Source: Jaltomata sinuosa (Eukaryota > Streptophyta > Magnoliopsida > Solanales > Solanaceae). Taken from it: a DNA stretch of 64,000 nucleotides. The stretch spans positions 124,001-188,000 of the forward strand of contig QJPP01000814.1 in assembly GCA_003996215.1 (NCBI GenBank), written 5' to 3'. The notes under the pieces are model-generated. The model had not been told where the DNA came from. It did not search any database and saw only the letters and a program-made list of their open reading frames with translations. Position 1 is the first letter of the stretch. Each line of letters opens with the position of its first letter. The translations under genes were made by a program, and so were the position numbers. Below, piece after piece: positions 31,885 to 42,478 of this stretch.

Positions 31885-33080
31885 TATCAGATAGTTCAGA
31901 CGAGATCAGTGGTAGGTGAGGATGATACCCCATCTCAGGCCCATGCTAGATTATCGTTGCAAAAGCCAGATATTAGAGTTAAGGAGGTGTATTATGAGCC
32001 AGAGAGTGTGGGGCTAGCTTAGCATTTGGCAGGTTTTGTGGCTACTCAAGTGCTATAGGAAACATTGGTTTGCTTTCTTGAGTTTCTGAAGGGTATGTCA
32101 CAACCAGCAACTTCACCTGGTAACCCAGTTGGTTTTCAGATCAGGGGAGAGGCCTCAAATTTAGTTGAGGCAGCAACATATCATTCATGAGCGCAACCTG
32201 CTACTGCGGCTCCCAGATTAGAGGTATTACTTGTTCCCATTGTTGTTCCACCTATTCCAGCTAGGCCAGTCATGTCTTTTGAGGAGAATAAGATGCTTGG
32301 TAGGTTTCTACAATTGGTTCCCTCGAGGTTTTCTGGTGCTCTTAGGGAGGATGCAAACAAATTTTTGACTAGTTTCCAGGAGATGTTGCATAGCCTTGGG
32401 TTTGTCGAGTCTTATGGAGAATATTACACTGTGTTTTAGCTGGATAGTCTAGAAAAATAGTGGTTGAGGTCTTATATAACTTGCAGACCAGTTGGGTCAC
32501 CTCCGCTTTCTTGGGCACATTTCTCTACAGCTTTCTTGCAAAAGTATGTACCAGGTTGGTGAAGGGCTCCATGTTTGTCTTAGAGTACGATGTCCATTTC
32601 CATGAGCTGTCTAGGCATGCCACTATAATTCTGCCAATCGAGCATGAGAGGGTGCATCTCTTTGTCAAAGGTTTGAATTTATAGCTTTATTTAGCTACAG
32701 AGGGTATGGTAGCATCAGGCCAGTCCTTCTAAAATATGATGGATCATTCCCACACTATTGAGGGCTATGAGGCCCAAAGGGGCAGCGATAAGAGACCCCA
32801 CCATCTGGGTAGTTATAGTGGCTCACAGACACGAACTAGAGGCTACTTTGGTAGGGGTCAGCATTAGTAGTGCTTCTAGTCGAGCTGGCTTATTCAGGTG
32901 GCATTATAGATTACCGAGGGGTAGGTAGCTAGAGTATGGTTCATACTTTATAAGGTGTTCATACCTGGTCAACAAGTTGTGGTAGTCATTCTGATTAAGT
33001 CAGGGCATCACAACAGGGTATTGTTGGTCGGGGTTGTTATGAGTGTTGCGAGTTGGGACACTTTGCTAGGGAGTGCCCTT
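31885..33080 (+). pseudogene. gag remnant, int2 of D
   Basis: Collinear with the int1 gag at 11300-12560 but diverged. The core 'MFVLEYDVHFHELSRHAT' and 'LPIEHERVHLFVKGLN' is at 32560-32684. A complete Cx2Cx4Hx4C nucleocapsid zinc knuckle, CYECCELGHFAREC, is at 33035-33076. Many stops are present, and about 50 bp around 32520 differ from int1 by a small deletion. The zinc knuckle shows what int1 has lost. Confidence 0.65.
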
Positions 33081-33239
33081 CAGCACATCAATGTAGGCGA
33101 CATGATCAGTTAGTTCAAGCCCCCAAGGCTCTAGCACTACTGGTCTGAGGTAGTGCATAGGGTAGTAGGGTTGGTCCCTAGGGTACTCGAGGTGGTCCTC
33201 AGTCAGGTAGATCGGGTGGTCATGGCGGTTAAAGCCATA

Positions 33240-33640
33240 TGTATTCATTTTTGGGACATCATGAGTCTAAGGCTTCAGATTTTGTCATTACAGGTATGAT
33301 CACCATTTGTCATCAGTCAGCTTATGCTTTGTTTGATTTGGGGTCTACATTCTCCTTTGTGTTTACTTATTATGCTACTCTTCTAGAGTCTTCTTGTGAG
33401 TTATTATTTGTACTTTTTGTGTAGCTACCCCTCTAGTAAGTGATTCTTTAGTAATGGATCATGTATACAGGGCTTGTGTTGTGACTATTATGGGGTATGA
33501 CACGAGGGTAGACCTATTTGTTCTGGATATGGTTCATTTCAATATGATTTTTGGCATTGATTGGTTGTCTCCCTACCATGCAATCTTGGATTACTTCGCC
33601 AAGAACGTTACTCTATGAATGCCTAGTATCCCTTCTATAA
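33240..33640 (+). pseudogene. Protease remnant, int2 of D
   Basis: After the zinc knuckle and a Gln/Gly-rich stretch the frame at 33239-33424 reads 'ASDFVITGMITICHQSAY' and 'ALFDLGSTFSFVFTYYA', the retropepsin active site with the catalytic Asp kept. Beyond 33424 stops are frequent, but 'FNMIFGIDWLSPYHAILD' (33540-33590) marks the end of the domain. Confidence 0.65.
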
Positions 33641-33789
33641 TATAAAATAGTACCGATAGCCACATGCCGAGGGGAGTTATATCTTTCCTAAGCACCCAAT
33701 GATTGGTTGGGAAGGGGTGCTTAGCCCATCTTGCTTATGTCTATGATACTAGTGCCACCATACCTTCTCTTGAGTTAGTTCTCGTGGTT

Positions 33790-34680
33790 TAAAAGTATTT
33801 GGATGTGTTTCCCTCTGATCTATCGGGCCTTTCTCCTGATCATGATATTGACTTTGTTATTGATGTCAACCAAGAACTTAGCACATTTCTATTCTGCAAT
33901 ATCGTATGGCACCACCCGAGTTGAGAGATCTTAAGGATCAGCTCCAGGATTTTTTGAGTAGAGGGTTCATCAGGCCTAGTGTATCTCTGTGGGGTTGTCC
34001 TATTTTGTTTGTGAGGAATAAAGACGGGTCCATGTGTATTTGTATTATCTATAGGAAGATGAATAAGGTGACCATTAAAAACATGTATCTTATGCCGCAT
34101 ATTGATGATCTATTTGACCAGCTATAGGGGGAAACGGTGTTCTCTAAGATTGACTTAAGGTCCGGTTATCATTAATTGAGGATTAGGGCTGCAGACATCT
34201 CAAAAACTGCATTTAGGACTCGATTCAACCATTATGAGTTCCTAGTCATGTATTTTATGTTGACCAATGCCCCAACAACATTTATCGAGTTGATGAACCG
34301 TGTGTTCAGATCCTACTTGGATTCCCTCATCATTGTGTCCATGAATGACATCTTGGTATATTTATAGAGTAGAGAGGAGTATGAGAAGCATCTGAGAGTG
34401 GTACTTCAGACCTTGCAAGACCATCAGTTATATGCCAAATTCAATAAGTGTGAGTTTTGGATTGAGTATGTGGAATTCTTGGGTCACGTGGTGTCAATGG
34501 TTAGGATTATGGTGGATCCGGCAAGGATTGTGGCAGTTCGCGATTAGACTAGGCCTACTTCTCATAGCGAGGTTCACAGTTTCATTGGGTATGCAAGTTA
34601 CTACAGACAGTTTGTGAAGGGGTTTTCTTCTATAGCAGCTCCATTTACTAGATTGACTTAGAAGAATGTCCCTTCCCAGT
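33790..34680 (+). pseudogene. Reverse transcriptase remnant, int2 of D
   Basis: Frames 33906-34127 and 34176-34367 give 'PPELRDLKDQLQDFLSRG', 'FIRPSVSLWGCPILFVRN', 'KVTIKNMYLMPHIDDLFD', 'FRTRFNHYEFLVMYFML' and the catalytic box read as SMNDILVYL. The first catalytic Asp is Asn, one G-to-A change. Stops at 34126 and 34172 are Q-to-stop. The connection 'YAKFNKCEFWIEYVEFLGHVV' and 'GYASYYRQFVKGFSSIAA' follow. Dead enzyme. Confidence 0.75.
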
Positions 34681-34689
34681 GGTCTGATT

Positions 34690-35160
34690 AATGCAAGGTA
34701 AGCTTTCTGAAGCTCAAGGCCTTATTGACTTAAACTCTGATTCTTACTCTTCTAGTCAAGGGTAAGGGCTTTACAGTGTAATATGATGCTTCCTGTGTTG
34801 GTTGAGTTGTGTATTGATGCAGTAGGGCCCAAGTTATTGCTTATGCTTCCCGATAGCTGAAGGTTCACGAGAGGAACTACCCCACTCATGACTTGGAGTT
34901 TATAGTGGTAGTCTTTGCTTTAAAGATTTAGAGGCATTATCTGTATGGCGTGCATTGTGAGATCTTTATTGACCACCATAGTCTTCAGTACATTTTCAGC
35001 CAGAAGGACCTAACTTTTAGATAGCGCCGGTGGTTGGAGCTATTGAAGGACTATGACATCTCCATTCTTTATCATCCGGGCAAGGCAAATATGGTAGCAG
35101 ATGCCTTGAGCTGGAAGGCAGTGAATATGGGTAGCTTTGCATTCTTAGTAGTGAAGGAGA
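34690..35160 (+). pseudogene. RNase H remnant, int2 of D
   Basis: Readable with several stops: 'YDASCVG', 'KVHERNYPTHDLEFIVVVF' and 'IDHHSLQYIFSQKDL'. A cleaner frame from 35034 then reads 'ELLKDYDISILYHPGKAN' and 'MVADALSWKA'. The landmark acidic positions are present, but the frame is broken at 34830-34930. Confidence 0.65.
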
Positions 35161-35414
35161 GACTTTTGGCCTTGGACATCCATTCTTTGGCTAATAGGTT
35201 GGTTAGACTTTATATTTCTGAGCCGGGCTGTATTATTGTTTGTGTTAAGGCTAGATCTTCCCTATTAGAGCAGATTTGGGCATAACAGTTTGATGATGAC
35301 AGGTTGAGAATCATTCATGATAAGGTGTTGAGCGCTGAGGCTAGGAAGGCAACCTTAGATTTGGAGGGTGTCCTGAGGATTGAGGGTCATATCTGTGTTC
35401 CTAGAGTTGGTGGC
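35161..35414 (+). pseudogene. Start of integrase, int2 of D (before insertion of B)
   Basis: Linker and start of integrase: 'DDDRLRIIHDKVLSAEA' and 'VLRIEGHICVPRVGG'. The frame is cut at 35414 by the 5' LTR of element B, and the protein goes on at 44521 with 'LVRLILEEAYYSRYSIH'. The two halves join into the known order of this family's integrase N-terminus. Confidence 0.75.
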
Positions 35415-35494
35415 TGTAAAACCCTAGAAACGTATCCAGCTTTTAAACTCAGACTTGTAGAAAATTTTAGACTTCCAGGGACCACGGGTCAAGT

Positions 35495-35545
35495 CCACGA
35501 GTCGTGGAAGTATCCACAAGTCGTGGATGTATCCACTAGTCGTGG
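35495..35545 (+). repeat. 19-bp palindromic repeat, three copies
   Basis: Copies of CCACGAGTCGTGG and variants start at 35495, 35514 and 35533, exactly 19 bp apart. The unit CCACGAGTCGTGGAAGTAT carries a 13-base inverted core. The 3' LTR has one copy at 42559-42571. Looser relatives of this palindrome recur through the first 400 bases of both LTRs and in element A near 45580. Confidence 0.88.
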
Positions 35546-36603
35546 AAGTGACTCGTGATTCTAGTCATGCATACCCTCCTCAGGTATGACAACCACGAGT
35601 CACTCCCACAACTCGTAGAAGTATCTACGGGTCATGATGTTGACTAGTGGAAGCCTGATCAGAGGCAGCCTTAATTCCCTGACTTCCATGACTAGGTTCT
35701 ACGACTTGTGGAAGCTTTCACGAGTCATCCTAATTAATTGTAGAAGACCTCTTGCAGGTTAAAATTTCTGACAATTTCCACGATTAGGGATCCACGAGTC
35801 GTGGAAATGTCAATGAGTCGTAGACTCCACTCGTGATCCCTGAAGCTGACCTAATTCCCAGATTTTCTTAATTTAATCCCAGGGGCATTTTAGTCATTGC
35901 CCGCCCTTTTAACTACTAAGTGAAGTCATTTTGACTATTTCTAGTAGGGTTTTCACCCATATTATCCTATGTCTTTTCTAAGCTCCTCATTCACGTCCCA
36001 AAAAGGAAAAGTTCCTCTCAAGCTTAAAGTTCAAGCCTCCTAGATCTTTCCAACCAAGTGAGTAATCTTCCACCAAGGTATATGAGTCTTTAACAATGGG
36101 TTCCATTCACCCTTGTGCCCAAATCTCCCAATTCTTATTTTTATTTATGAAGCGATGAAATTAGGAGTTTTGATCAAAATTGGGGAAGTTTATGAAATCA
36201 GTTTTTATGTCTAAAATCATGGCTTCTTATTGAATATGCATGATTTGTTCATGATTCATTCATTGGTTTTAAAATCCCAAGCTTAAAAGTTTATTTCTAG
36301 CATGAACCCATGAAATTGCATGTTTTTAAGAGAAAGTTGGCATGATTAGATATAATGGCCTTTATGTATTTATGAAATTCCATGCCTAATTCTTCAAGTA
36401 TGATTTAGAAAGAAAAACATGTTTTGAATTATGGCTTTGCTAAGCACTATGAACTATGTTATGAAAGTTGCATGATACCCGATGTGTTTTCTTGCATTAT
36501 GAATAAGATTTGGTATGAGAGTGTACCCTTATGATATTATGAGCTATATGTGCATGTTTTAAGAGTAGTACTTAGCACCGAGTGGACGGGGTTAGAGTAC
36601 CCA

Positions 36604-37725
36604 TAGTCCTAGAAACTACGTTGCCTGCATAGGTTATGATATGATATGATTTGTGCCTTAAAGGCTTATGAGAGTGCATCCACGTCTTTATGTATGGTGT
36701 CCCTGCCTTAGCAGGGCATAGTAAAGCTTTGCCAACTAGGGTTATATAGTTGGGTATGGTGACTTGTTCCTCAGCAAGGTTCAAAGTCATCTTTGCTATC
36801 TAGGGTTATATAGTTAGATTCCATGTAGCTCACATGGTCTCATTTCGGTTATAAGAAACTCCCGTATGTATGTTTTCATGTTTTCTAAGATTTATGAACT
36901 CTCTTATGAACTACTATTTTGAAGTTGGCTTTGACCTCATGACTTAGCTTTTCATTACGATTTCTTCTCTTGATACTCTATTATGTATGGATTACGTTTA
37001 AGCATGTTTTAAAGCATGTTTTACCAAAACTTATGCATTGCTCACATACTTAGTACATTTCATAGTACTAACGCATATTGCGTTGCATCTTTGACCATGC
37101 AGATTCAGGTGTTCCTTCACAGATACGTGGCTAGAGTTCCCGACCACTCTCAGTTAGCTTGGGTGAGTCCTAGAAAATATGTTGCCAGCGTAGGTTATGA
37201 TATGATATGATATGTGCCTTAAAGGCTTAAGAGAGTAGATCCACATCTTTATGTATGGTGTCCTTGCCTTAGTGGGGCATATGACAGCTTTGCCAACTAG
37301 GGTTATATAATTAGGTATGGTGACTCGTTCCTCGTCAAGGTTCAAAGTCAGCTTTACTAACTAGGGTTATATGGTTAGATTCCATGTAGCTCACATGGTC
37401 TCATGTCGGTTATAAGAAACTCCCGTATGTATGTTTTCATGTTTTCTAAGCTTTATGAACTCTCTTATGAAGTACTATTTTGAAGTTGGCTTGACCTCAT
37501 GACTTAGCTTTTCATTACGATTTCTTCTCTTGATACTCTATTATGCATGGATTACATTTAAGCACATTTTAAAGCATGTTTTACAATACCTTATTCATTG
37601 CTCACATACTTAGTACATTCCATAGTACTAACGCATATTGCGATGCATCCTTGACGATGCAGATTGAGATGTTCCTTTACAAATACGTGGCTAGAGTTCC
37701 GGGCCACTCTCAGTTATCCTGGGTG
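36604..37725 (+). repeat. Two tandem ~560-bp units within the B 5' LTR
   Basis: Unit 1 is 36604-37165 and unit 2 is 37166-37725. Both begin at the same word, AGTCCTAGAAA, which also equals the tail of the preceding text GTGAGTCC plus TAGAAA. The join therefore looks like recombination at a short match. Unit 2 matches the 3' LTR (43635 onward) more closely than unit 1 does. Confidence 0.88.
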
Positions 37726-38055
37726 AGTCCTTATAGTTCGAGGGCTAGACTTTACTCTAGTTTATGTTTCTTTCCTTTCAGATTGTCGAGTTAGTTAGGG
37801 TATTGTCCCATCAACTCTTTATGCTAATAAAAGAGGCTTTTCAAACATAGATGTTGTTGGATGATATTTGAGTTGTATTTCCTTCTATTGATTATCTACC
37901 TATGATTATGTTTCCTAATTTGGATTTCCTTATGATTCTTCCGCTATGTTTTACTTATGTATGCTTGAGAATGCTATGACCAAGGGTCAACTTGGGGTCC
38001 TTGTGGTTCCGTGTCCCATGTTACGTCTAGGGGTAACCTCGAGGCATGACAAACT

Positions 38056-38067
38056 TGGTATCAGAGC
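38056..38067 (+). promoter_or_regulatory. Primer-binding site of element B
   Basis: TGGTATCAGAGC, a perfect 12-base match to the initiator-Met-tRNA-type site, 4 bases after the 5' LTR. It is the best preserved such site in the window. Confidence 0.93.
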
Positions 38068-38260
38068 CTCAGGTTCAAGTGTCCTAGGATGTGTGACAGC
38101 CGCATCGAGTAGAGTCTCTTTCATGTGTGTGAAGCGCGCCGCACATATGAGAGGGAAGTTATGAGATGTTTTAGAAAAACTTCACTTCTGTCTTGATCAC
38201 ATCATGCGATAGAGCTGAACTCTAATATTTATCTAATCCTTATCTTATGCATTTTAGAAT

Positions 38261-38850
38261 ATGCCTCCTCGATGTGCTATGCCTCCTCAAGCCACTCGGA
38301 ATGCTGCTCCTCAAGTTCCGGTTCCCAATATCACGAATGATGAGTTCAGGAATTCCATCCATTTGCTAGCCCAGATTTTGGCCACTCAGGCAAATCAAAT
38401 GGCTCCTTCCCCCGCCCATCTTCAAGGTGGGGTAGCGTCCCGAGTTTGACAAGCTTAGGGAGATGGCAAGAGAGAACAAGAGGGTTAGATCCGAGGGATC
38501 AAGTTTTGGTCATCACAGGTCCGGGGGTGGACATCGCCCTTCTTTCTAGAAGAAGTCATCAGGATCCATTCATTCTTATGCTAGTTCTCCTACCCAGGCT
38601 CATAAGCCTCAACATGATCATGGTGGTAGAGGATGTGGTTCCTATTCACAGTCTCAGGGTAGTGTTCCTAAGGGACCTTCCTACCCAGCTTGTGTTAAGT
38701 GTGGAAAGAATCATGTTGGTGAGTGTTTGGCCTGTTCGGGTGGTTGCTTCGGATGTGGTAAGGTTGGACATCGCATCAGGGATTGCCCTTCAGCTTGGAA
38801 GGGGAAGGGAGGTAGGACCCAGCTCACCCTAGTAGTTTCATGAGGTAGAC
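38261..38850 (+). pseudogene. gag of element B, capsid deleted
   Basis: Starts at 38261 (MPPRCAMPPQATRNAAP), the same N-terminus as gag of element A. After 38445 it jumps straight to the basic nucleocapsid region. About 500 bp that A still has (roughly 48015-48519, the capsid core) are missing. The nucleocapsid has two Cys/His clusters, 'CVKCGKNHVGEC' and an intact Cx2Cx4Hx4C knuckle CFGCGKVGHRIRDC at 38745-38786. A stop lies at about 38550 (Q-to-stop). Without the capsid this gag cannot build a particle. Confidence 0.8.
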
Positions 38851-38899
38851 CAGCCCCGCAGGGCGCAGCTTATAGTTCTGGTGGTCAGCGCCAGAATGG

Positions 38900-39420
38900 C
38901 CTTTATGCTATGCCCTCCCGTCAGGATCAGGAGAGTTCCCCAGATGTGGTTACTGGTATGTTGAAAGTCTTCTCTCTTGATATGTATGCTTTGTTGGACC
39001 CTTGTGCCTTCTTATATTTTGTAACCCCTTATATTACTTGCAAGTTTGAGATTCATCCTGAATTACTTTTAGAATCTTTTCATGTTTCTACTCCTGTTGG
39101 TGAGTCAGTCCTAGCCAAAAGAATCTATCTAAATTGCTCGATCTCAGTCCTTCACAGATTCATTTCAGCGGATCTAGTAGAGTTGGAGATGACTGATTTT
39201 GAAGTTATTCTGGGTATGGACTGGTTGTATGGATGTTATGCTTCTGTTGATTGTCGTACTCGGGTTGTCAGTTTTACGTTCCCTAATGAACCAATTTTAG
39301 AATGGCAAGGTATTCCCCCTTCCTCGAAAGATTGCTTCATATCCTATCTTAAGGCTAGGAAGATGATTTCTAAAGTCTATGTCTATCATATAGTTTAGGT
39401 TGGGGATACGGAGTCAAAGA
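38900..39420 (+). pseudogene. Protease of element B
   Basis: Open over 38910-39398. The active site reads 'YALLDPCAFLYFVTPY', where the family has Asp-Pro-Gly-Ala, so the Gly is Cys and the catalytic turn is spoiled. 'RIYLNCSISVLHRFISAD' and 'DFEVILGMDWLYGCYA' complete the domain. A stop at 39396 (Q-to-stop) ends the frame before RT. Confidence 0.8.
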
Positions 39421-39424
39421 CCCC

Positions 39425-40330
39425 GCCTATTCAGTCTATCCCTATTGTGAATGAATTCCTAGAAATGTTTCCCAAGGATTTGCCTGGAATCCCTCCCGAG
39501 CGGGAGATAGACTTTGGGATAGATCTCTTTCCAAATACAAATCCTATCTCTATTCCTCCTTATAAAATGACCCTCGTAGAACTTAAAGAGTTGAAGGGTC
39601 AGTTGAAAGACTTGCTTGATAAGGGTTTCATCAGGCCTAGTATTTCTCCTTGGGGTGCCCCAATTTTGTTTGTTCGAAAGATAGATGGTTCTCTTAGGAT
39701 GTGCATTGATTACTGCCAATTAAACAAGGTCACAATCAAGAATAAGTATCTCATCCCTAGGATTGATGACTTGTTCGATCAGCTTTAGGGTACTAGTTTC
39801 TTCTCCAAGATCGACCTTAGGTCCTATTATCATCAGATTCGAGTTTGGGAGTGTGATATCTCAAAGACAGCCTTCAGGAGTCGGTATGGTCATTATTAGT
39901 TTGTTGTTATGTCCTTTGGTCTAACTAATGCTCCTGCAACTTTTATGGATTTGATGAACTGTTTGTTCAAGAAATATTTGGATTCATTTGTGATTGTGTT
40001 CATTAATGATATCCTTATCTACTCTCAGAGTGGGGAGGAGCATGCGGACCACTTGAGGGTCTTGTTGCAAACTCTCAAGGAGAGGCAGTTGTTTCCTAAG
40101 TTTAGCAAGTGCGAATTCTGGACACAGTCTGTTGCTTTTCTAGGTCATATTGTGACTGACTAGTGATGGTATTCGGGTTGACTCTCAAAAGATTGAGGCA
40201 GTAAAAAACTGGCCTAAACCCACTTCCCCATCTGATATTAGAAGCTTCTTGGGTTTGGCTGGTTACTATAGGATATTTGTGGAAGGATTTTCTTCCCTTG
40301 CTACCCCATTGACCTGATTGACTTAGAAGA
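39425..40330 (+). pseudogene. Reverse transcriptase of element B
   Basis: Two frames, 39447-39788 and 39909-40163, carry nearly the whole domain: 'EFLEMFPKDLPGIPPERE', 'KGFIRPSISPWGAPILFV', 'LNKVTIKNKYLIPRIDD', 'MSFGLTNAPATFMDLM' and the catalytic box read as VFINDILIYS, with the first Asp changed to Asn. Stops at 39787 (Q) and 39897 and a 1-2 base slip near 40163 break it. The connection 'GLAGYYRIFVEGFSSL' follows. Confidence 0.83.
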
Positions 40331-40700
40331 AGGTTAAGTTTCAGTGGTCTGACTCTTGTGAGAAAAGTTTTCAAGAATTGAAGACTCGATTGACCACAGC
40401 TCCAATTTTGACTCTACCCGAGGGCCTAGATGATTTTGTGTTAGCGGCCGTAGTCTTTGCCTTGAAGATTTGGAGACACTACTTGTATGGGGTACTTGTT
40501 GATGTGTTCACGGATCACAAAATTCTTTAATATATGTGTTCACTCAGAAAGAGTTGAATTTGACACAAAGGAGATGGCTTGAGGTCCTTAAGGATTATGA
40601 TATGAGTGTGTTTTACCATCCGGGTAACGCCAATGTTGTGGCGGATGCTTTAAGTAGGTTGTCCATGGGGAGTGTAGCTTCTATTGAAGATAAAAAGAAG
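40331..40700 (+). pseudogene. RNase H of element B, catalytic core deleted
   Basis: 'TTAPILTLPEGLDDFVL' runs straight into 'AAVVFALKIWRHYLYGV' near 40443. About 135 bp present in element A (around 50515-50645) are missing, including the first two catalytic acidic positions. The rest, 'VDVFTDHKIL' and 'MSVFYHPGNANVVADALS', is present with a stop near 40529. Confidence 0.8.
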
Positions 40701-42242
40701 GAATTTGTTAGAGAAGTTCATAGACTTGCTCGGTTGGGAGTTTGCCTTATGAACTCGACCGAAGGTGGTATGATTGTGCAGAATGGTTCTGAATCATCCT
40801 TGGTGGCTGAGGTGAAGGCCAAGCAAGACCAAGATCCCATTTTACTTCAGCTTAATGGTGCAGTTCATCAGCAAAGGGTTGAGGTTTTCTCCCGGGGGGA
40901 GATGATGTGCTTAATTACCAGGGTCTCTTGTGTGTGCCAGATGTTGATGGGTTGAGACAACAAATTTTGGCTAAGGCTCACAGTTTTAGATATTCCATTC
41001 ATCCGGGTGCCACAAAAATATACCGTGATCTACGAGAAGTCTTTTGGTGGAATGGTATGAAGAAGAACATAGCCGTGTTTGTGGCTAAGTGTCCTAATTG
41101 TCAACAAGTCAATGTGGAGCATCAAAGGCAAGGTGGTGTGCTTCAAGATATTGACCTTTCTACTTGGAAATGGGAAGCAATCAATATGGACTTTATTACT
41201 GGGTTGCCTCGTACTCAAAGGCAGCACGATTCCATTTGGGTGATCATTGATCGGATGACCAAGTCATCTCACTTCTTGGCTGTTAAGACTACGGATACAA
41301 CGAATGATTATGCCAGACTCTACATTCGGGAGATAGTCTGATTGCATGGTTTCCCCTTGTTTATCATTTTAGATAGAGGTCCTCAGTTTACATATCAGTT
41401 TTGGAAGTCATTTTAGAAGGGTCTCGGCACTAAGGTGAAGCTTAGCACAACTTTTCACCCTCAGACGGATGGCCAGGCCGAGCGTACCATTCAGACTTTT
41501 GACGATATGTTGAGCGCTTGTGTTATTGACTTGAAAGGAAATTGGGATAATCACTTACCTTTTATCAAATTTGCCTACAACAACAGCTTTCACTCGAGCA
41601 TTCAGATGGCTCATTATGAGGCTTTTTATGGTTAGAGATGTAGATCTCCTATTGGTTGATTCGAGGTTTGTGAGGCAGCCTTGATTGGTCCAGATTTTGT
41701 GCATGAGACCATGGAGAAGGTTCAAATTATTAGGGAAAGGTTGAAGACTGCTCATAGTCAACAAAAATTGTATGCGAATGTGAGGAGAAGTGAGTTGGAA
41801 TTTGAGGTTGATGATTGGGTCTTCCTTAAGGTGTCACCCATGAAGGGCGTGATGAGATTTGGAAAGAAAGGAAAGCTTAGTCCCCATTTTGTAGGTCCTT
41901 ATCGAATTTCTAGGAGAGTTGGTAGTGTTGCTTATGAGTTGAAGTTGACAACAGAGTTGGAAGCGGTTCATCCAGTTTTCCATATTTCCTTATTGAAGAA
42001 GTGTGTTGGTGATCTGACCTTGATTGTTCCTTTGGAAGATGTGGGTTTGAAGGATAGTCTCACTTATGAGGAGATTCCTATGGAGATCGTTGATCATCAG
42101 GTTCGTAGGTTGAGAAACAAAGAAGTCGCTTTGGTCAAAGTCCTTTGGAGGAATCAACTTGTAGAAGGGACAGTTGGGAAGCGGAGGAGGCCACGAAGGC
42201 CAAATATCCTCATCTCTTTCCTTCCGACTCAGTTCCAGCTTA
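40701..42242 (+). pseudogene. Integrase and chromodomain of element B
   Basis: Zinc region near 40970-41120: 'SFRYSIHPGATKIYRDL' and 'CPNCQQVNVEHQ', the H-H-C-C set. Catalytic core: Asp in 'NMDFITGLPRTQRQHDS', second Asp in 'ILDRGPQFTY' and Glu in 'GQAERTIQTF'. Stops lie at about 41339 (R), 41414 (Q) and 41636. The tail from 41681 is open: 'KVSPMKGVMRFGKKGKLS', 'HPVFHISLLKKCVGD' and a chromodomain 'VDHQVRRLRNKEVALVKVLW', ending frameshifted after 'VEGT'. In this clade the chromodomain steers integration to heterochromatin. Confidence 0.85.
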
Positions 42243-42465
42243 AGGTAATAGTTTCCTCCTTAGTATGTCCCTCTGATTCTATTCCACCGGTTTTTCTTAT
42301 GATCCTAGCATGCATCAATGTTTTATGAAGTAAGTTTATCATGTTTTCAAGTTGAGAAGTTCAGTTTTCATGATGTTCCCATGATTTCTATGTTTTGATA
42401 TTTTGTAAGGTTGTTTTCTCCTCGGTTTTTCCTTGTGTAGTCTTCATTCGAGGATAAATGATCCC

Positions 42466-42475
42466 AAGGGGGAGA
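42466..42475 (+). promoter_or_regulatory. Polypurine tract of element B
   Basis: AAGGGGGAGA, 3 bases before the 3' LTR. This is the plus-strand primer site expected there. Confidence 0.85.
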
Positions 42476-42478
42476 TAT

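Larger units (their letters stand above)
35415..38051 (+). mobile_element. 5' LTR of element B (chimeric)
   Basis: Runs from TGTAAAACCC to GGCATGACA. It aligns with the 3' LTR except for two expansions: a 19-bp palindromic repeat present three times (35495-35545) and a tandemly repeated segment of about 560 bp (36604-37725). The second repeat unit is close to the 3' LTR, while the first is clearly more diverged and nearer in places to the LTR of element A. This suggests that two different LTRs recombined. Confidence 0.88.

Noticed and set aside
38446..38832. 128-codon frame in element B
   Set aside because: Shadow frame. The real gag nucleocapsid with its zinc knuckles is read in another frame over the same bases.
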